NCBI GenBank assembly: GCA_018380115.1
Contig: JAGZUF010000014.1
Location: forward strand, 1 to 64,000
Direction: 5' to 3'
Origin: Oscillospiraceae bacterium
GTDB lineage: Bacteria > Bacillota > Clostridia > Oscillospirales > Ruminococcaceae
Length of the DNA: 64,000 bases
Positions within the stretch are counted from its first letter, which is position 1. Each line of letters opens with the position of its first letter. The notes under the pieces are model-generated. The model did no database searches. It saw nothing but the letters and a program-made list of their open reading frames with translations, and had not been told where the DNA came from. Of the stretch, positions 1-7,556 are shown piece by piece. A program made the translations under genes and the position numbers.

Positions 1-19
1 CGTAATAGATACGCTGCAG

Positions 20-53
20 CTGTGACGGGCGGCCTTGTGTGACGCCGTCACAG
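20..53. repeat. inverted repeat upstream of trxA
   Basis: CTGTGACGG at 20-28 pairs perfectly with CCGTCACAG at 45-53 around a 16-base loop. No T-run follows, so it is not a classical terminator. It may be an operator or the end of a gene lying left of the window. Confidence 0.4.
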
Positions 54-70
54 TCAGCGGCAGCCCTTTC

Positions 71-79
71 TGCTAAAAT
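71..79 (+). promoter_or_regulatory. extended -10 promoter of trxA
   Basis: TGCTAAAAT at 71-79 is an extended -10 element about 40 bases before the trxA start. No convincing -35 is visible. Confidence 0.4.
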
Positions 80-119
80 ATAGCCAGAACCAAAATCAAT
101 AGAAGAAGGAGACAGGAAC

Positions 120-440
120 ATGGCTGTTTTGAATATCACAAACGAAAATTATGAGAAGGAGGTGGCGGCTTCGAAGCTGCCCGTGCTTTTGGATTTTTGG
201 GCCCCCTGGTGCAAATACTGCCGCCGTATCGCCCCAGTAATAGAGCGTGTGGCGCAGCAGTATGAAGGCAAAGTAGTGGTGGCGCAGTGCAATGTGGACG
301 ATGCCCCGGCGCTGGCGCAGCAGTTCAAAGTGGATATCATCCCCTCGCTGTTCGTTATCAAAAACGGCGTGCCGGGCGAAAAAATCGTAAACCCTGCCTC
401 ACAGGACGCGCTGGAGGCCTGGATGTTGCCGCAACTGTAA
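120..440 (+). CDS. trxA: thioredoxin
   Basis: A single-domain cytosolic thioredoxin of 106 residues, the usual family length. It reduces protein disulfides with electrons from the thioredoxin reductase encoded next. The active site is W30-C31-K-Y-C34, so the two catalytic cysteines are present but the usual Gly-Pro between them is Lys-Tyr, which should change the redox potential or partner choice. A cis-proline motif (IIPS) follows near residue 75. An AGAAGGAGA ribosome site lies 8-10 bases before the ATG. trxB starts 15 bases after the stop, so the two form one operon. The thioredoxin assignment is firm; whether it is the main housekeeping thioredoxin is not clear. Confidence 0.93.
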   Translation: MAVLNITNENYEKEVAASKLPVLLDFWAPWCKYCRRIAPVIERVAQQYEGKVVVAQCNVDDAPALAQQFKVDIIPSLFVIKNGVPGEKIVNPASQDALEAWMLPQL

Positions 441-455
441 GAAGGGGATAAGGGA

Positions 456-1391
456 ATGTGCAAGGCAGACTATGACATGATAGTGGTGGGCGGCGGCCCC
501 GGCGGCTATACTGCCGCACTGTATGGTGCAAGGGCCGGGCTCTCTGTGCTGGTGCTGGAGATGCTGTCGCCCGGCGGGCAAATGGCCACCACGGAAAATG
601 TGGATAATTACCCCGGCTTTCCGGAAGGGGCCGACGGGTTTGAGCTGGGCGAAAAAATGCAGCAGGGGGCACACCGCTTCGGCGCCGTGACGAGGTTTGA
701 AGAGGTAAAGGCACTTTATCTAGAACCCAACCCCAAACGGGTGGAGACGGCCAAAGGCACTTATACAGCCTGCACGGTGGTGCTTTCCACCGGGGCGACC
801 CCCCGCAGGCTGGCTGTGCCGGGGGAAGAGGCGCTTGCAGGCCGCGGTGTGGCCTACTGTGCCACGTGTGACGGCATGTATTACCGGGGCAAAGAGGTAG
901 CTGTGCTGGGCGGGGGCAACTCTGCCGCGGAAGAGGCATTGTATCTCTCCAAGATTTGCCCCAAGGTGTATCTTGTGCACCGCCGGGATGCCCTGCGGGC
1001 CGAAAAAAGCTCGGTGCAGGCGCTGCAGCGTGCCGGCAACATTGAATTTGTGTGGAACGCTACTGTGGAGGGCTTTGTCACCGGCGGCGAGCGCGGCAGC
1101 CTGCAGGCTCTGGTGCTGAAAAGCACACAGGACGGGCATACCTGGCAGCTTGCCTGTGAGGGGGCGTTTGTGGCCATTGGGCGCGTGCCGAATACGGCGC
1201 TTGTGGCCGGTAAGGTGAACCTGGACGCGCAGGGATATGTGGTGGCCGATGAAACCACGCGCACCAGTGTACCCGGTGTATTTGCCGTGGGCGATGTGCG
1301 AACCAAGGCGGTGCGGCAGATCGTGACGGCGGCTGCAGACGGCGCCGTGGCAGCACATTTTGCACAGGAATTTATCGAGCAGCACCTGTAA
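456..1391 (+). CDS. trxB: thioredoxin reductase (NADPH, FAD)
   Basis: A flavoprotein of 311 residues that transfers electrons from NAD(P)H through FAD and a disulfide to thioredoxin. Visible landmarks are the N-terminal FAD fold GGGPGG (residues 12-17), the redox motif C135-A-T-C138 followed by DG, the second nucleotide fold GGGNSA (about 152-157) and the C-terminal FAD motif GVFAVGDV. The length matches low-molecular-weight bacterial TrxR. It follows trxA by 15 bases with a GAAGGGGA ribosome site. The unusual WCKYC thioredoxin next door is the natural substrate. Confidence 0.95.
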   Translation: MCKADYDMIVVGGGPGGYTAALYGARAGLSVLVLEMLSPGGQMATTENVDNYPGFPEGADGFELGEKMQQGAHRFGAVTRFEEVKALYLEPNPKRVETAKGTYTACTVVLSTGATPRRLAVPGEEALAGRGVAYCATCDGMYYRGKEVAVLGGGNSAAEEALYLSKICPKVYLVHRRDALRAEKSSVQALQRAGNIEFVWNATVEGFVTGGERGSLQALVLKSTQDGHTWQLACEGAFVAIGRVPNTALVAGKVNLDAQGYVVADETTRTSVPGVFAVGDVRTKAVRQIVTAAADGAVAAHFAQEFIEQHL

Positions 1392-1522
1392 GGCAGCGCG
1401 CCGGCAAATACCATTCAGAAGAAAAAGATGCCCGTGCTGAAAAAGCGGGCCGCATTTTTCCGGCACAATATTTCCCCGTTTTTTCTCCCTGCATATGCCG
1501 GGGAGAAGATGAGATACAAATA

Positions 1523-1604
1523 CCCCGCAGCAAAGATATATTGATGCAAAACATTGCCGGTTTCAAAACTGTCTTTTGTGCATCAGTATACCCATGCTGC
1601 GGGG
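1523..1604. repeat. long imperfect hairpin between trxB and the DUF1836 gene
   Basis: CCCCGCAGCA at 1523-1532 pairs perfectly with TGCTGCGGGG at 1595-1604, and CTTTTT follows on the plus strand. The 62-base interior also pairs in part: TGATGCAAAAC near 1542 faces CTTTTGTGCATCA near 1572. It may be the terminator of trxAB and lies between convergent genes. The extended imperfect pairing is larger than an ordinary terminator. Confidence 0.55.
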
Positions 1605-1678
1605 CTTTTTGTAGACTGCGCGGAAAGCAACAAGCACTTCCCCAGCTGCACGCTGCGCCGCCAAAGGCTGTGCCTCCG

Positions 1679-2239
1679 TCAAGCATCCGGCGCGTTCGCG
1701 TCGATGTTTTTTTCTGCCTCTTTTCCGGCAGACAGCAGCTCCAGCGCCTTTACGGCATATGCCTTGTAGGCGAAAGAGCGCACTGCGGCGCGCAGAAGCT
1801 CGGCCTCCGGCGAAGAAGGTGCTGCATCTGCCCCCACGTCGCTCTGTGTGGCAAATGCTGCCCGCAGGGCCGCCTCCAGTTCTTCGCAGAAGCGGCCATA
1901 TGCATATGATGCCTCATACTTGCGCTGCTGCATACGCAGCAGCGCTGCGATTTCACTGATGCTGAGCACCTGCTTCAGCACGAATATCACATACAGGCAG
2001 GCAACTTGCTCTGTCGAATATTTCTTTTTTTCCGGCGGGCCCAGCAGCTTCATTTTTACATAGTTGTTCACCATGGTGGCGGTAACGGGTGTTTCTCCAT
2101 GCGGGTAAAATGGGCTCACGGCCTCGTTAAGCACGGACACCACCTGGTCCTTATAAAGCGCAATGTGCGGCAGCTCTTCATAGCGCGGGCAGTGATACTC
2201 GCACAGGCTGCGAAAAATATCCGGCATTTTCTGTTCCAT
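1679..2239 (-). CDS. DUF1836 domain protein, putative DNA-binding regulator
   Basis: A protein of 186 residues that matches DUF1836, a Firmicutes family annotated as a probable helix-turn-helix regulator. The region around residues 50-105 (ATMVNNYVKMKLL, then YSTEQVACLYVIFVLKQVLSISEI) is the family core and reads like a MerR/HTH-type segment. No membrane segment or signal peptide is present. The start is ATG at 2239 with a CGGAGGGA ribosome site. It is a single-gene unit on the minus strand with its own promoter, convergent to trxAB. The targets are unknown. The family call is good; DNA binding is inferred from the family. Confidence 0.75.
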   Translation of the reverse strand: MEQKMPDIFRSLCEYHCPRYEELPHIALYKDQVVSVLNEAVSPFYPHGETPVTATMVNNYVKMKLLGPPEKKKYSTEQVACLYVIFVLKQVLSISEIAALLRMQQRKYEASYAYGRFCEELEAALRAAFATQSDVGADAAPSSPEAELLRAAVRSFAYKAYAVKALELLSAGKEAEKNIDANAPDA

Positions 2240-2261
2240 GCAAATTCCCTCCGTTTATCCA

Positions 2262-2291
2262 ATTCTATCACGCCGGGCCACATGCTGTCAA
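2262..2291 (-). promoter_or_regulatory. sigma-A promoter of the DUF1836 gene
   Basis: On the minus strand TTGACA (2291-2286) and TAGAAT (2267-2262) are separated by 18 bases, ending 22 bases before the start codon. Confidence 0.65.
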
Positions 2292-2575
2292 AATGAAAAG
2301 CAGGTGATAAAAATATCAGATGACGGTGATGTGGTGTTGGATACTGCATGAAAAGAATTCTTTTTCCCAACGCAAGAGGCGAGGCCCTGCATGATGTTAT
2401 GATGTGGCTGGAAGGCTAAGGCGTCATGATACCAAAAGAGGAGAGAATGCGGCTGTATGCGCCGATAGAGAAAGCAGCAAGCGGACGGCCATAAGCGCGA
2501 AGGATTCGCCCGCTCATGGGACGAGGAGGAAACGGCTGGTTCTATTTCAAAGCATGCACAGATGAGATGAAAAAA
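2292..2575. other. intergenic stretch without a recognised gene
   Basis: No coding frame with a ribosome site, RNA motif or repeat was recognised between the DUF1836 promoter and the tRNA terminator. Short purine-rich stretches resemble ribosome sites (AGGAGAG near 2441, AGGAGGA near 2523) but no plausible reading frame follows them. Confidence 0.4.
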
Positions 2576-2601
2576 GCCCGTGGAATCAACATTCCACGGG
2601 C
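2576..2601 (-). terminator. terminator of tRNA-Ala
   Basis: An 11-bp perfect stem (2576-2586 with 2591-2601, loop CAAC) has an A-run on the left (2570-2575), which becomes a U-run for the minus-strand tRNA, and a T-run on the right. It could work in both directions. Confidence 0.85.
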
Positions 2602-2608
2602 TTTTTTG

Positions 2609-2684
<76 letters not shown>

Positions 2685-2713
2685 ACGGGCTGTGCACTTC
2701 AAAGTGCCTTATT

Positions 2714-2742
2714 ATAATATCAATCAAAGAAGAAAATGTCAA
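2714..2742 (-). promoter_or_regulatory. promoter of tRNA-Ala
   Basis: On the minus strand a consensus TTGACA (2742-2737) and TATTAT (2719-2714) are separated by 17 bases, about 30 bases before the tRNA. Confidence 0.8.
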
Positions 2743-2780
2743 GATGTTTTTTCAAAAAATTTTAAATGCGCGTGCGGCCA

Positions 2781-2810
2781 TTTTTCTGCAGCGATGCAGC
2801 TGCAGAAAAA
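2781..2810. repeat. 12-bp perfect inverted repeat
   Basis: TTTTTCTGCAGC (2781-2792) and GCTGCAGAAAAA (2799-2810) form a perfect inverted repeat with a 6-base centre. The T-run is on the 5' side on both strands, so it is not a standard terminator. It lies between the tRNA promoter and the TasA-like gene. The rest of 2743-3033 holds nothing recognised. Confidence 0.5.
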
Positions 2811-3033
2811 GCGGCGAGAGAGGCTGCTGTGCGGGCGGCAAGGGCATGGGGCGCATTTTCATAAAACAAACAGGGCACGGCGCAGCAATGTGCTTACAGC
2901 TGGGGCAAAGCGCGCAAAGCACGGCAAACCTGCACTTACATCACACCCGGTGAATACGTTCCATATAGTAGTGTAATGCATCAGCATAAAACACGGCGCA
3001 TTGTGCGCTTTGGCTTTACGGGAGGAAGAAACC

Positions 3034-3603
3034 ATGAGACGAAATTTCAGACAGTGGATTGCAGAGCAATGGAGAACTGACCCTGCGTATGCCTATTTGC
3101 ACGCAGCTGCGGAACCGCTTGTGAACCAGTTCAGCACAGCCGGACTGCAGATCAGCCTGAGCGAGCCGAACTGGAAGCCCAATTCCAGGCTAACGCCAGG
3201 TACTTATATTGCGAAAGACCCTACAGTGCGGGTACATGCCGGTAGTGAGCGATGCTATGTTATCGTGCAGATAGAACAGTCCAATGCAAATGCATGGCAG
3301 GAGGCGGGCATTCAGTATGGTTATTTGGAATACGGGCAGTTCATATCCGGCGTAATACGCCCCGGCTGGATGTCTGTGCCATCTGCCGGGAATGCGTGGT
3401 ACCGCATTGTGGACGCATCAGAGGCAGACCAGGCATTTCCCGTTTTTACCACGGTGCATGTGCCGCCCGAAACGACGGCTGAAGAACTGAGTGAAGCCGC
3501 GGCTAATGTGCTCACCATACGGGCCTGGGCTGTGCAGGCACAGGGGGTGGACGGGCTGCAGGGGGCACTGTCTCTTTTGAGCAAAAGCGTAAGAAATGCA
3601 TAA
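3034..3603 (+). CDS. TasA/camelysin-like (SipW-associated) protein without a visible signal peptide
   Basis: A protein of 189 residues. The stretch QISLSEPNW, then LTPGTYIAKDPTV, then CYVIVQIE, together with a C-terminal IRAWAVQAQG, matches the beta-rich core of SipW-dependent TasA/camelysin/pseudopilin-like proteins of Clostridia. Those proteins normally start with a hydrophobic SipW-type signal peptide. Here the N-terminus (MRRNFRQWIAEQWRTDP) is charged, and no hydrophobic segment is encoded in frame upstream. The start at 3034 is set by GGGAGGAAG seven bases before. The stop overlaps the start of a SipW-like peptidase gene by 8 bases, which supports the family call. Extracellular matrix or pilus-like function is inferred only; loss of the signal may make this an intracellular derivative. 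Confidence 0.6.
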   Translation: MRRNFRQWIAEQWRTDPAYAYLHAAAEPLVNQFSTAGLQISLSEPNWKPNSRLTPGTYIAKDPTVRVHAGSERCYVIVQIEQSNANAWQEAGIQYGYLEYGQFISGVIRPGWMSVPSAGNAWYRIVDASEADQAFPVFTTVHVPPETTAEELSEAAANVLTIRAWAVQAQGVDGLQGALSLLSKSVRNA

Positions 3604-3919
3604 GCCTGTGAAAAAACTGTGCGTCTGTCTAAACCGGCTTACAGGCGGGCAGGCATATTGCCTGCACACCGGCAGTATGGCGCCTGCCTGTCCTGCACAC
3701 AGCCTTGTATTGGTGCGCAGGCGCCCCTGGCACATCAGGCCGGGCATGGTGGTGCTGTACCGCACGCCAGCTATGGATGCGCCTGTGCTGCACCGCGTGG
3801 TAGGGGTGTGCGCGGGCGGGCGCATGCTGCGGCTGAAGGGGGATGCCAATGCCCTGCCGGACGCCGGACTTGTCCCGCGAGAGTGGGTTATCGGCAGGCT
3901 TTTTCTGTGCCTTCGGTAA
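3596..3919 (+). CDS. SipW/S26B-type signal peptidase-like protein, lacking membrane anchors
   Basis: A protein of 107 residues carrying the S26 catalytic core: GSMAP with the nucleophile serine (about residue 27), then LVLVRRRP, then PGMVVLYR, then VLHRVVGV. The histidine after VL replaces lysine, as in the ER/archaeal/SipW branch. LKGDAN..PD then VIGR follow as in true signal peptidases. SipW enzymes are usually about 170-190 residues with one or two membrane helices; neither is present here. The ATG lies inside the end of the TasA-like gene (8-base overlap), so translation is coupled. Either it is a soluble or degenerate peptidase, or it works with another membrane protein. Family call good, activity uncertain. 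Confidence 0.7.
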   Translation: MHKPVKKLCVCLNRLTGGQAYCLHTGSMAPACPAHSLVLVRRRPWHIRPGMVVLYRTPAMDAPVLHRVVGVCAGGRMLRLKGDANALPDAGLVPREWVIGRLFLCLR

Positions 3920-3930
3920 GCATTTCTGCT

Positions 3931-4093
3931 GCAGCGTGGAGTCAGGCCCCCGGCAAAGCCTGGGGCTTGCGTAAGCCCTGGAAGGGCATACTACCGGCAA
4001 GCCTCTCAGGAGGCACTGAATACGCTGTCTCCTGCATCACTTGCCCCGACTCCCGTAAACGGGATTCTTCCCATTGCGTGCTGCCATCTTTTT
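3931..4093 (+). ncRNA. candidate multi-branched structured RNA (unrecognised)
   Basis: This non-coding stretch holds nested complementary blocks. GCAGC 3931-3935 pairs with GCTGC 4080-4084, and GGAGTC 3938-3943 with GACTCC 4048-4053. Inside these are hairpin GGGCTT 3963-3968/AAGCCC 3973-3978, stem GGCAAG 3996-4001/CTTGCC 4040-4045, and within it CAGGAG 4007-4012/CTCCTG 4029-4034. A T-run at 4089-4093 follows the closing stem. This could be a 3' UTR or independent RNA on the plus strand. A minus-strand TATAAT at 4102-4097 leaves the strand open. It matches no riboswitch or known RNA I can name. Confidence 0.35.
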
Positions 4094-4193
4094 GGTATTA
4101 TATACTATCTTGCTTCGCTCGGAACTGACAGCGAAAGCCCTTTTACTCTCTATAGGCACAACTGGGGGGCGTTTCGCTAAAACAAATAAAACC

Positions 4194-4225
4194 AGCGGCC
4201 CGCCTGTCTTTACAGGCGGGCCGCT
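4194..4225 (-). terminator. terminator of the HAD hydrolase gene
   Basis: A 14-bp perfect stem (4194-4207 with 4212-4225, loop CTTT) is followed on the minus strand by a T-rich tract (GGTTTTATTTGTTTTAG). Confidence 0.85.
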
Positions 4226-4279
4226 GATGCACGCATCAAAACCGCGAAAATTCTCTATTCTGCTTTCATGGCAGGATAT

Positions 4280-4930
4280 TCAGCGCCCGTCTGCAGCCGG
4301 TTTTGTGCCCTGGCGTCTTTTCTCGCTGGCCACACCGTAGCTTTTCAGTGCTTTGCGCAGGGCGCTGCCGTTTTTATAATGAATGCCCACCATGTCCATG
4401 TCGAACGCAGCAGAGGCATTTTGCTTGTTGTCATCGATAAAGATAGAGGCTGCGGGGTCCAGTCCGTATTTTTTCAGCAGGGCCTGATAAATGCGCAGAT
4501 CCGGCTTGTTCAGATGTATTTCGCAGGAGGCTACCCCACCGTCGAACAGGGCGAAAAAGCGCCGCTGGCGAAGCATATCATATACATGTGCCGGAATGTT
4601 GGAAAGATAATACAGCCGGTAGCCGCGCTTTTTCAAGCGTGTCATCATTTGAACGGTGTCGTCCTTTGTTTTCAGCATATCCATCCAGTCGCTCAGAATG
4701 GCATCTACCTCAAAGGAATGGCCGAGTTCAGCCCCGCGCCTGCGCATGACGGCTTCGGCCTCCTGACGGGTGATGAGCCCGGCGTCCAGCTTCTTCCATT
4801 CTTCGCTGCCGAAGGTTATGTCAAAAAGCTGTTCTTCCAGCTTTTCGTTCACGAAATAATCTACCAGAAATTCACGCGGCGCGTAATCTACCACAACACC
4901 GCCCAAATCAAAAATAATATTCTGATACAT
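4280..4930 (-). CDS. HAD-superfamily hydrolase (subfamily IA, YihX-like)
   Basis: A protein of 216 residues, probably a small-molecule phosphatase. Motif I is FDLGGVVVD with the nucleophile Asp8; the second aspartate of the usual DxD is Gly, as in the YihX-like branch. Motif II is LYYLSN (about 110) and motif IV is IFIDDN (about 170). A helical cap lies between, as in subfamily IA. The start is the ATG at 4930 with GGGGGA upstream; a longer open frame upstream has no ribosome site. It is a single gene with its own terminator. YihX-like members act on sugar phosphates such as glucose-1-phosphate, but the substrate here is not shown. Confidence 0.85.
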   Translation of the reverse strand: MYQNIIFDLGGVVVDYAPREFLVDYFVNEKLEEQLFDITFGSEEWKKLDAGLITRQEAEAVMRRRGAELGHSFEVDAILSDWMDMLKTKDDTVQMMTRLKKRGYRLYYLSNIPAHVYDMLRQRRFFALFDGGVASCEIHLNKPDLRIYQALLKKYGLDPAASIFIDDNKQNASAAFDMDMVGIHYKNGSALRKALKSYGVASEKRRQGTKPAADGR

Positions 4931-5076
4931 AGTGTCCCCCTGTGCGAGATTTACTGTATGATATTGCATTATACACCATTTTTGACGGCATAGGAAGCTG
5001 TTTGCGCAAATAGTATCAGGATAGGGGCGGAAAATGCGGAATATCATTTTGAAACAAAAAAGGGGGGAATGTCGTT

Positions 5077-5358
5077 ATGACATTGTATGAGCTTTGCCGT
5101 CATGACGTGGTGGACCTTTCCACGGGAGCGAATCTGGGCAGCGTGGACGACATCATATTTGACAGTGCTGCCGCCACAGTAACGCATCTGGTTTTATACG
5201 GAAAACCACGGCTGTTCGGCCTTTTGGGGCGCGGAGAAGACCTTCAGGTGCCCTGGCAGGAAATTGAGAAAATAGGGCGCGATGTGGTGCTGGTGCGAAG
5301 CGCGCCGCCAAGCGCCGAGACGCAAAAAAAGACAAGGCGGCTGTTTGAAATGTTGTGA
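5077..5358 (+). CDS. YlmC/YmxH family PRC-barrel sporulation-associated protein
   Basis: A protein of 93 residues covering one PRC-barrel-like beta domain. The family features are the opening LYELCRHDVVDLSTGANLG and the central VDDIIFD, then LVLYGKPRLFGLLGRGEDLQVPW. This family is widespread in spore formers and often expressed during sporulation; its biochemical role is unknown. AAAAGGGGGGA stands about 9 bases before the ATG. The LtaS-like gene starts about 78 bases downstream on the same strand, so co-transcription is possible. Confidence 0.85.
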   Translation: MTLYELCRHDVVDLSTGANLGSVDDIIFDSAAATVTHLVLYGKPRLFGLLGRGEDLQVPWQEIEKIGRDVVLVRSAPPSAETQKKTRRLFEML

Positions 5359-5435
5359 AAGTTCTGCCCGCTGTCTTGACAAAAGGCGGCGGGCGGTGGA
5401 TGATAAACAGGATAAAGAAAGGAATGTGAAGAACG

Positions 5436-7349
5436 TTGGCAGGGAAGTTTACGGCGAAGCACAGCGCAGTAAGGCACAGCCTATGGCTGAATATCACATG
5501 CCTGCTGGTGCTGCCGCTTTGTGATATGATTTTGATGGAGTGGGCCCACCGCGGCAGCTTTTCGGCTGAGTTTTGGGCACAGCAGTTTGCCCCGCATGCA
5601 TGGTCGTTCCTGTTTGGATGGCTGTTTCTTGTATTTGTGTATGGAGTGCTGTGCATGGCGTTCGGGCGGCACTGGCCGGCGCAGCTCATCCTCGGCGTGG
5701 TGTGTTTCGGGTTTGGCGCTGTGACATATCTGAAGCTTCAAATGCGGGGCGAGCCGCTGCTGCCGTGGGATTTCTCCCAGCTCAGTGAATTTTTTGGTGT
5801 GGCCAGTAAGGTGAACCTTTCCATCCCCTGGCACTTTTTTGCCGCCGGCGCCTGCCTGGCTGTGCTGTGTGTGTGCAGCATATGGGTGAGGCTGCCTCAG
5901 GTTGCGCGGCGCGGGCGCGTCAGGGTGCTGGGGGCGGTGCTGAACATGGCCCTGCTGGTGCTGCTGTGTTTTGGCGTGCTGCTGCGGCAGAATGTCTGCG
6001 AATTTTTCGGCATTTGGCCGGATATGTGGATGCAGGACAGATATTACCGCAACCATGGTATCGTAACAGGGTTCGTGACGAACCTGCGGGTGCTGAACAT
6101 TACAGCGCCGGACGGCTACGGCGAGGCCGCCGTGCAGCAGCTTGCACAGGAGACACAGCAGGCGGCGGAAACGCGCCAGCCTCTGTTTCCAAACTCGTAT
6201 GCTGCGGCGGTGCAGGAGAGTGAACAGGAGACACGGCCCAATATCATCTATCTGATGAACGAATCCTTCTGGGATGTCACGCGGCTGGAGGGCATTGAAT
6301 ACGACAGGGAGCTCACTCCCAACCTGAACCGGCTGAAGCAGCAGGCGGCTTACGGGTACTGCTTTTCACCGTCGTATGGCGGCGGCACCTGCGACGTGGA
6401 ATTCGAGGCCCTTACAGGCTTTTCACTGGAGCACCTTCCCTCCGGGGCAAAGCCATACCAGCAATATGCAACAAAGCCGCTGCCCGCGCTGCCGCAGCAT
6501 TTGAAGGCGCAGGGCTATGAAACGCTGGCCGTGCACGGGTATGGCCGCAAGTTTTGGAGCAGGGATACTGCTTACCCGAACCTCGGCATTGACACCTTTA
6601 TTGCTCAGGAAGATTTCGTCTCGCCCGATACGCGCCGCGGCTTTATTTCAGACCATGCCATGACGCAGCGCATCATTGAAGAGTATGAGGCCCGGGCAGA
6701 GGCTGGGCCGCTGTTTATTCATGCGGTCACCATGCAGAACCACACCACATATGATGAATCGCGCTATCCGGAAAGCGAGCTGGTGAATATCGTAAAGCAC
6801 CCCGGCCTTTCGGAAGAGACGCTGAGCCAGCTTCGCGATTTTGCCACCGGCGTGCACGAGGCGGACGCCGCGCTGGGCGAGCTTATCGCATATTTCGAGC
6901 AGCGGGAAGAACCCGTCATTGTGGTGTTCTGGGGCGACCATTTCAACCCCGTGGGTAAGGGAAGCGAGCTCTATGAAAAGACAGGCTTCATTGAGCCGGG
7001 CGACAGCTCCACCATGCACCTGCGCCAGACGGACCTGCTCATCTGGAGCAATTACTATGACGCCAGTGTAGACCTTGGCACAATTGCAGCGTATGAGATA
7101 AGCCCTGTGATGATGGATTTGTACGGCCTTGATATGCCGCTGTGGTTCGAAAAGCTGGCAGAAGAGCTGCCCGTGCTGCGGGCGCGCACGCGCGGCGTCA
7201 CGGTAGAGCCGGATTCCAGCCTTTCTGAAAGCATGACGCCCCAGCAGGAAGCGCTGTTCAGCGAGAACTGGCTGATACAATACGATTTGATGTTCGGTAA
7301 AAATTACTGGCCTGCGCAGGAAGGTGCGCCGCAAGGAAGTTCTGAATAA
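5436..7349 (+). CDS. LtaS-type membrane sulfatase / phosphoglycerol transferase
   Basis: A protein of 637 residues with about four to five N-terminal membrane helices (residues 15-185) and an extracellular alkaline-phosphatase/sulfatase domain (about 265-560). Metal and catalytic residues are visible: NE276SFWD, GGGT318 (the threonine nucleophile of LtaS) and FWGD501H502. Family members polymerise glycerol phosphate from phosphatidylglycerol (lipoteichoic acid) or transfer phosphoglycerol to glycans. The domain order fits LtaS, but synthase and modifying transferase cannot be told apart. The start is TTG at 5436 with AAAGGA about 13 bases upstream, so the start is less certain. The GT4 and GDPD genes elsewhere in the window could serve the same lipid pathway. 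Confidence 0.85.
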   Translation: MAGKFTAKHSAVRHSLWLNITCLLVLPLCDMILMEWAHRGSFSAEFWAQQFAPHAWSFLFGWLFLVFVYGVLCMAFGRHWPAQLILGVVCFGFGAVTYLKLQMRGEPLLPWDFSQLSEFFGVASKVNLSIPWHFFAAGACLAVLCVCSIWVRLPQVARRGRVRVLGAVLNMALLVLLCFGVLLRQNVCEFFGIWPDMWMQDRYYRNHGIVTGFVTNLRVLNITAPDGYGEAAVQQLAQETQQAAETRQPLFPNSYAAAVQESEQETRPNIIYLMNESFWDVTRLEGIEYDRELTPNLNRLKQQAAYGYCFSPSYGGGTCDVEFEALTGFSLEHLPSGAKPYQQYATKPLPALPQHLKAQGYETLAVHGYGRKFWSRDTAYPNLGIDTFIAQEDFVSPDTRRGFISDHAMTQRIIEEYEARAEAGPLFIHAVTMQNHTTYDESRYPESELVNIVKHPGLSEETLSQLRDFATGVHEADAALGELIAYFEQREEPVIVVFWGDHFNPVGKGSELYEKTGFIEPGDSSTMHLRQTDLLIWSNYYDASVDLGTIAAYEISPVMMDLYGLDMPLWFEKLAEELPVLRARTRGVTVEPDSSLSESMTPQQEALFSENWLIQYDLMFGKNYWPAQEGAPQGSSE

Positions 7350-7421
7350 GCGGGATGCGCAGGCAAGGGCCCTGTCCAAAATGAAGAATAGTGATTTTTT
7401 TGCTGTGGGGCGAAAAAATCC

Positions 7422-7450
7422 TTGTAATCAAAATGGCCTTGTGCTATACT
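7422..7450 (+). promoter_or_regulatory. rpsB-tsf promoter
   Basis: TTGTAA (7422-7427) and TATACT (7445-7450) are separated by 17 bases; the -10 is preceded by TTGTGC. The start codon lies about 100 bases further on, leaving a long leader. Confidence 0.75.
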
Positions 7451-7466
7451 AATACGGCAATACGCA

Positions 7467-7520
7467 CGCATTGCTTTGGTTCATTGTGCCCTTCGGGGTG
7501 AAAGGCCGTGCGGCAATGCG
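7467..7520 (+). promoter_or_regulatory. structured 5' leader of rpsB (candidate S2 autoregulatory element)
   Basis: CGCATTGC (7467-7474) pairs perfectly with GCAATGCG (7513-7520), enclosing a smaller GCCCTTCGGGGT hairpin near 7488. The element ends about 20 bases before the AGGAGG of rpsB. Ribosomal protein S2 is known to control its own operon through the leader in several bacteria; that this leader does so is inference. Confidence 0.5.
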
Positions 7521-7556
7521 GAGGGTAAAAAACAATTTTCAGGAGGAAAACAAACT

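Noticed and set aside
7476..7556. Longer N-terminus for ribosomal protein S2 from 7476
   Set aside because: It would translate the structured leader; AGGAGG and the family start point to 7557.
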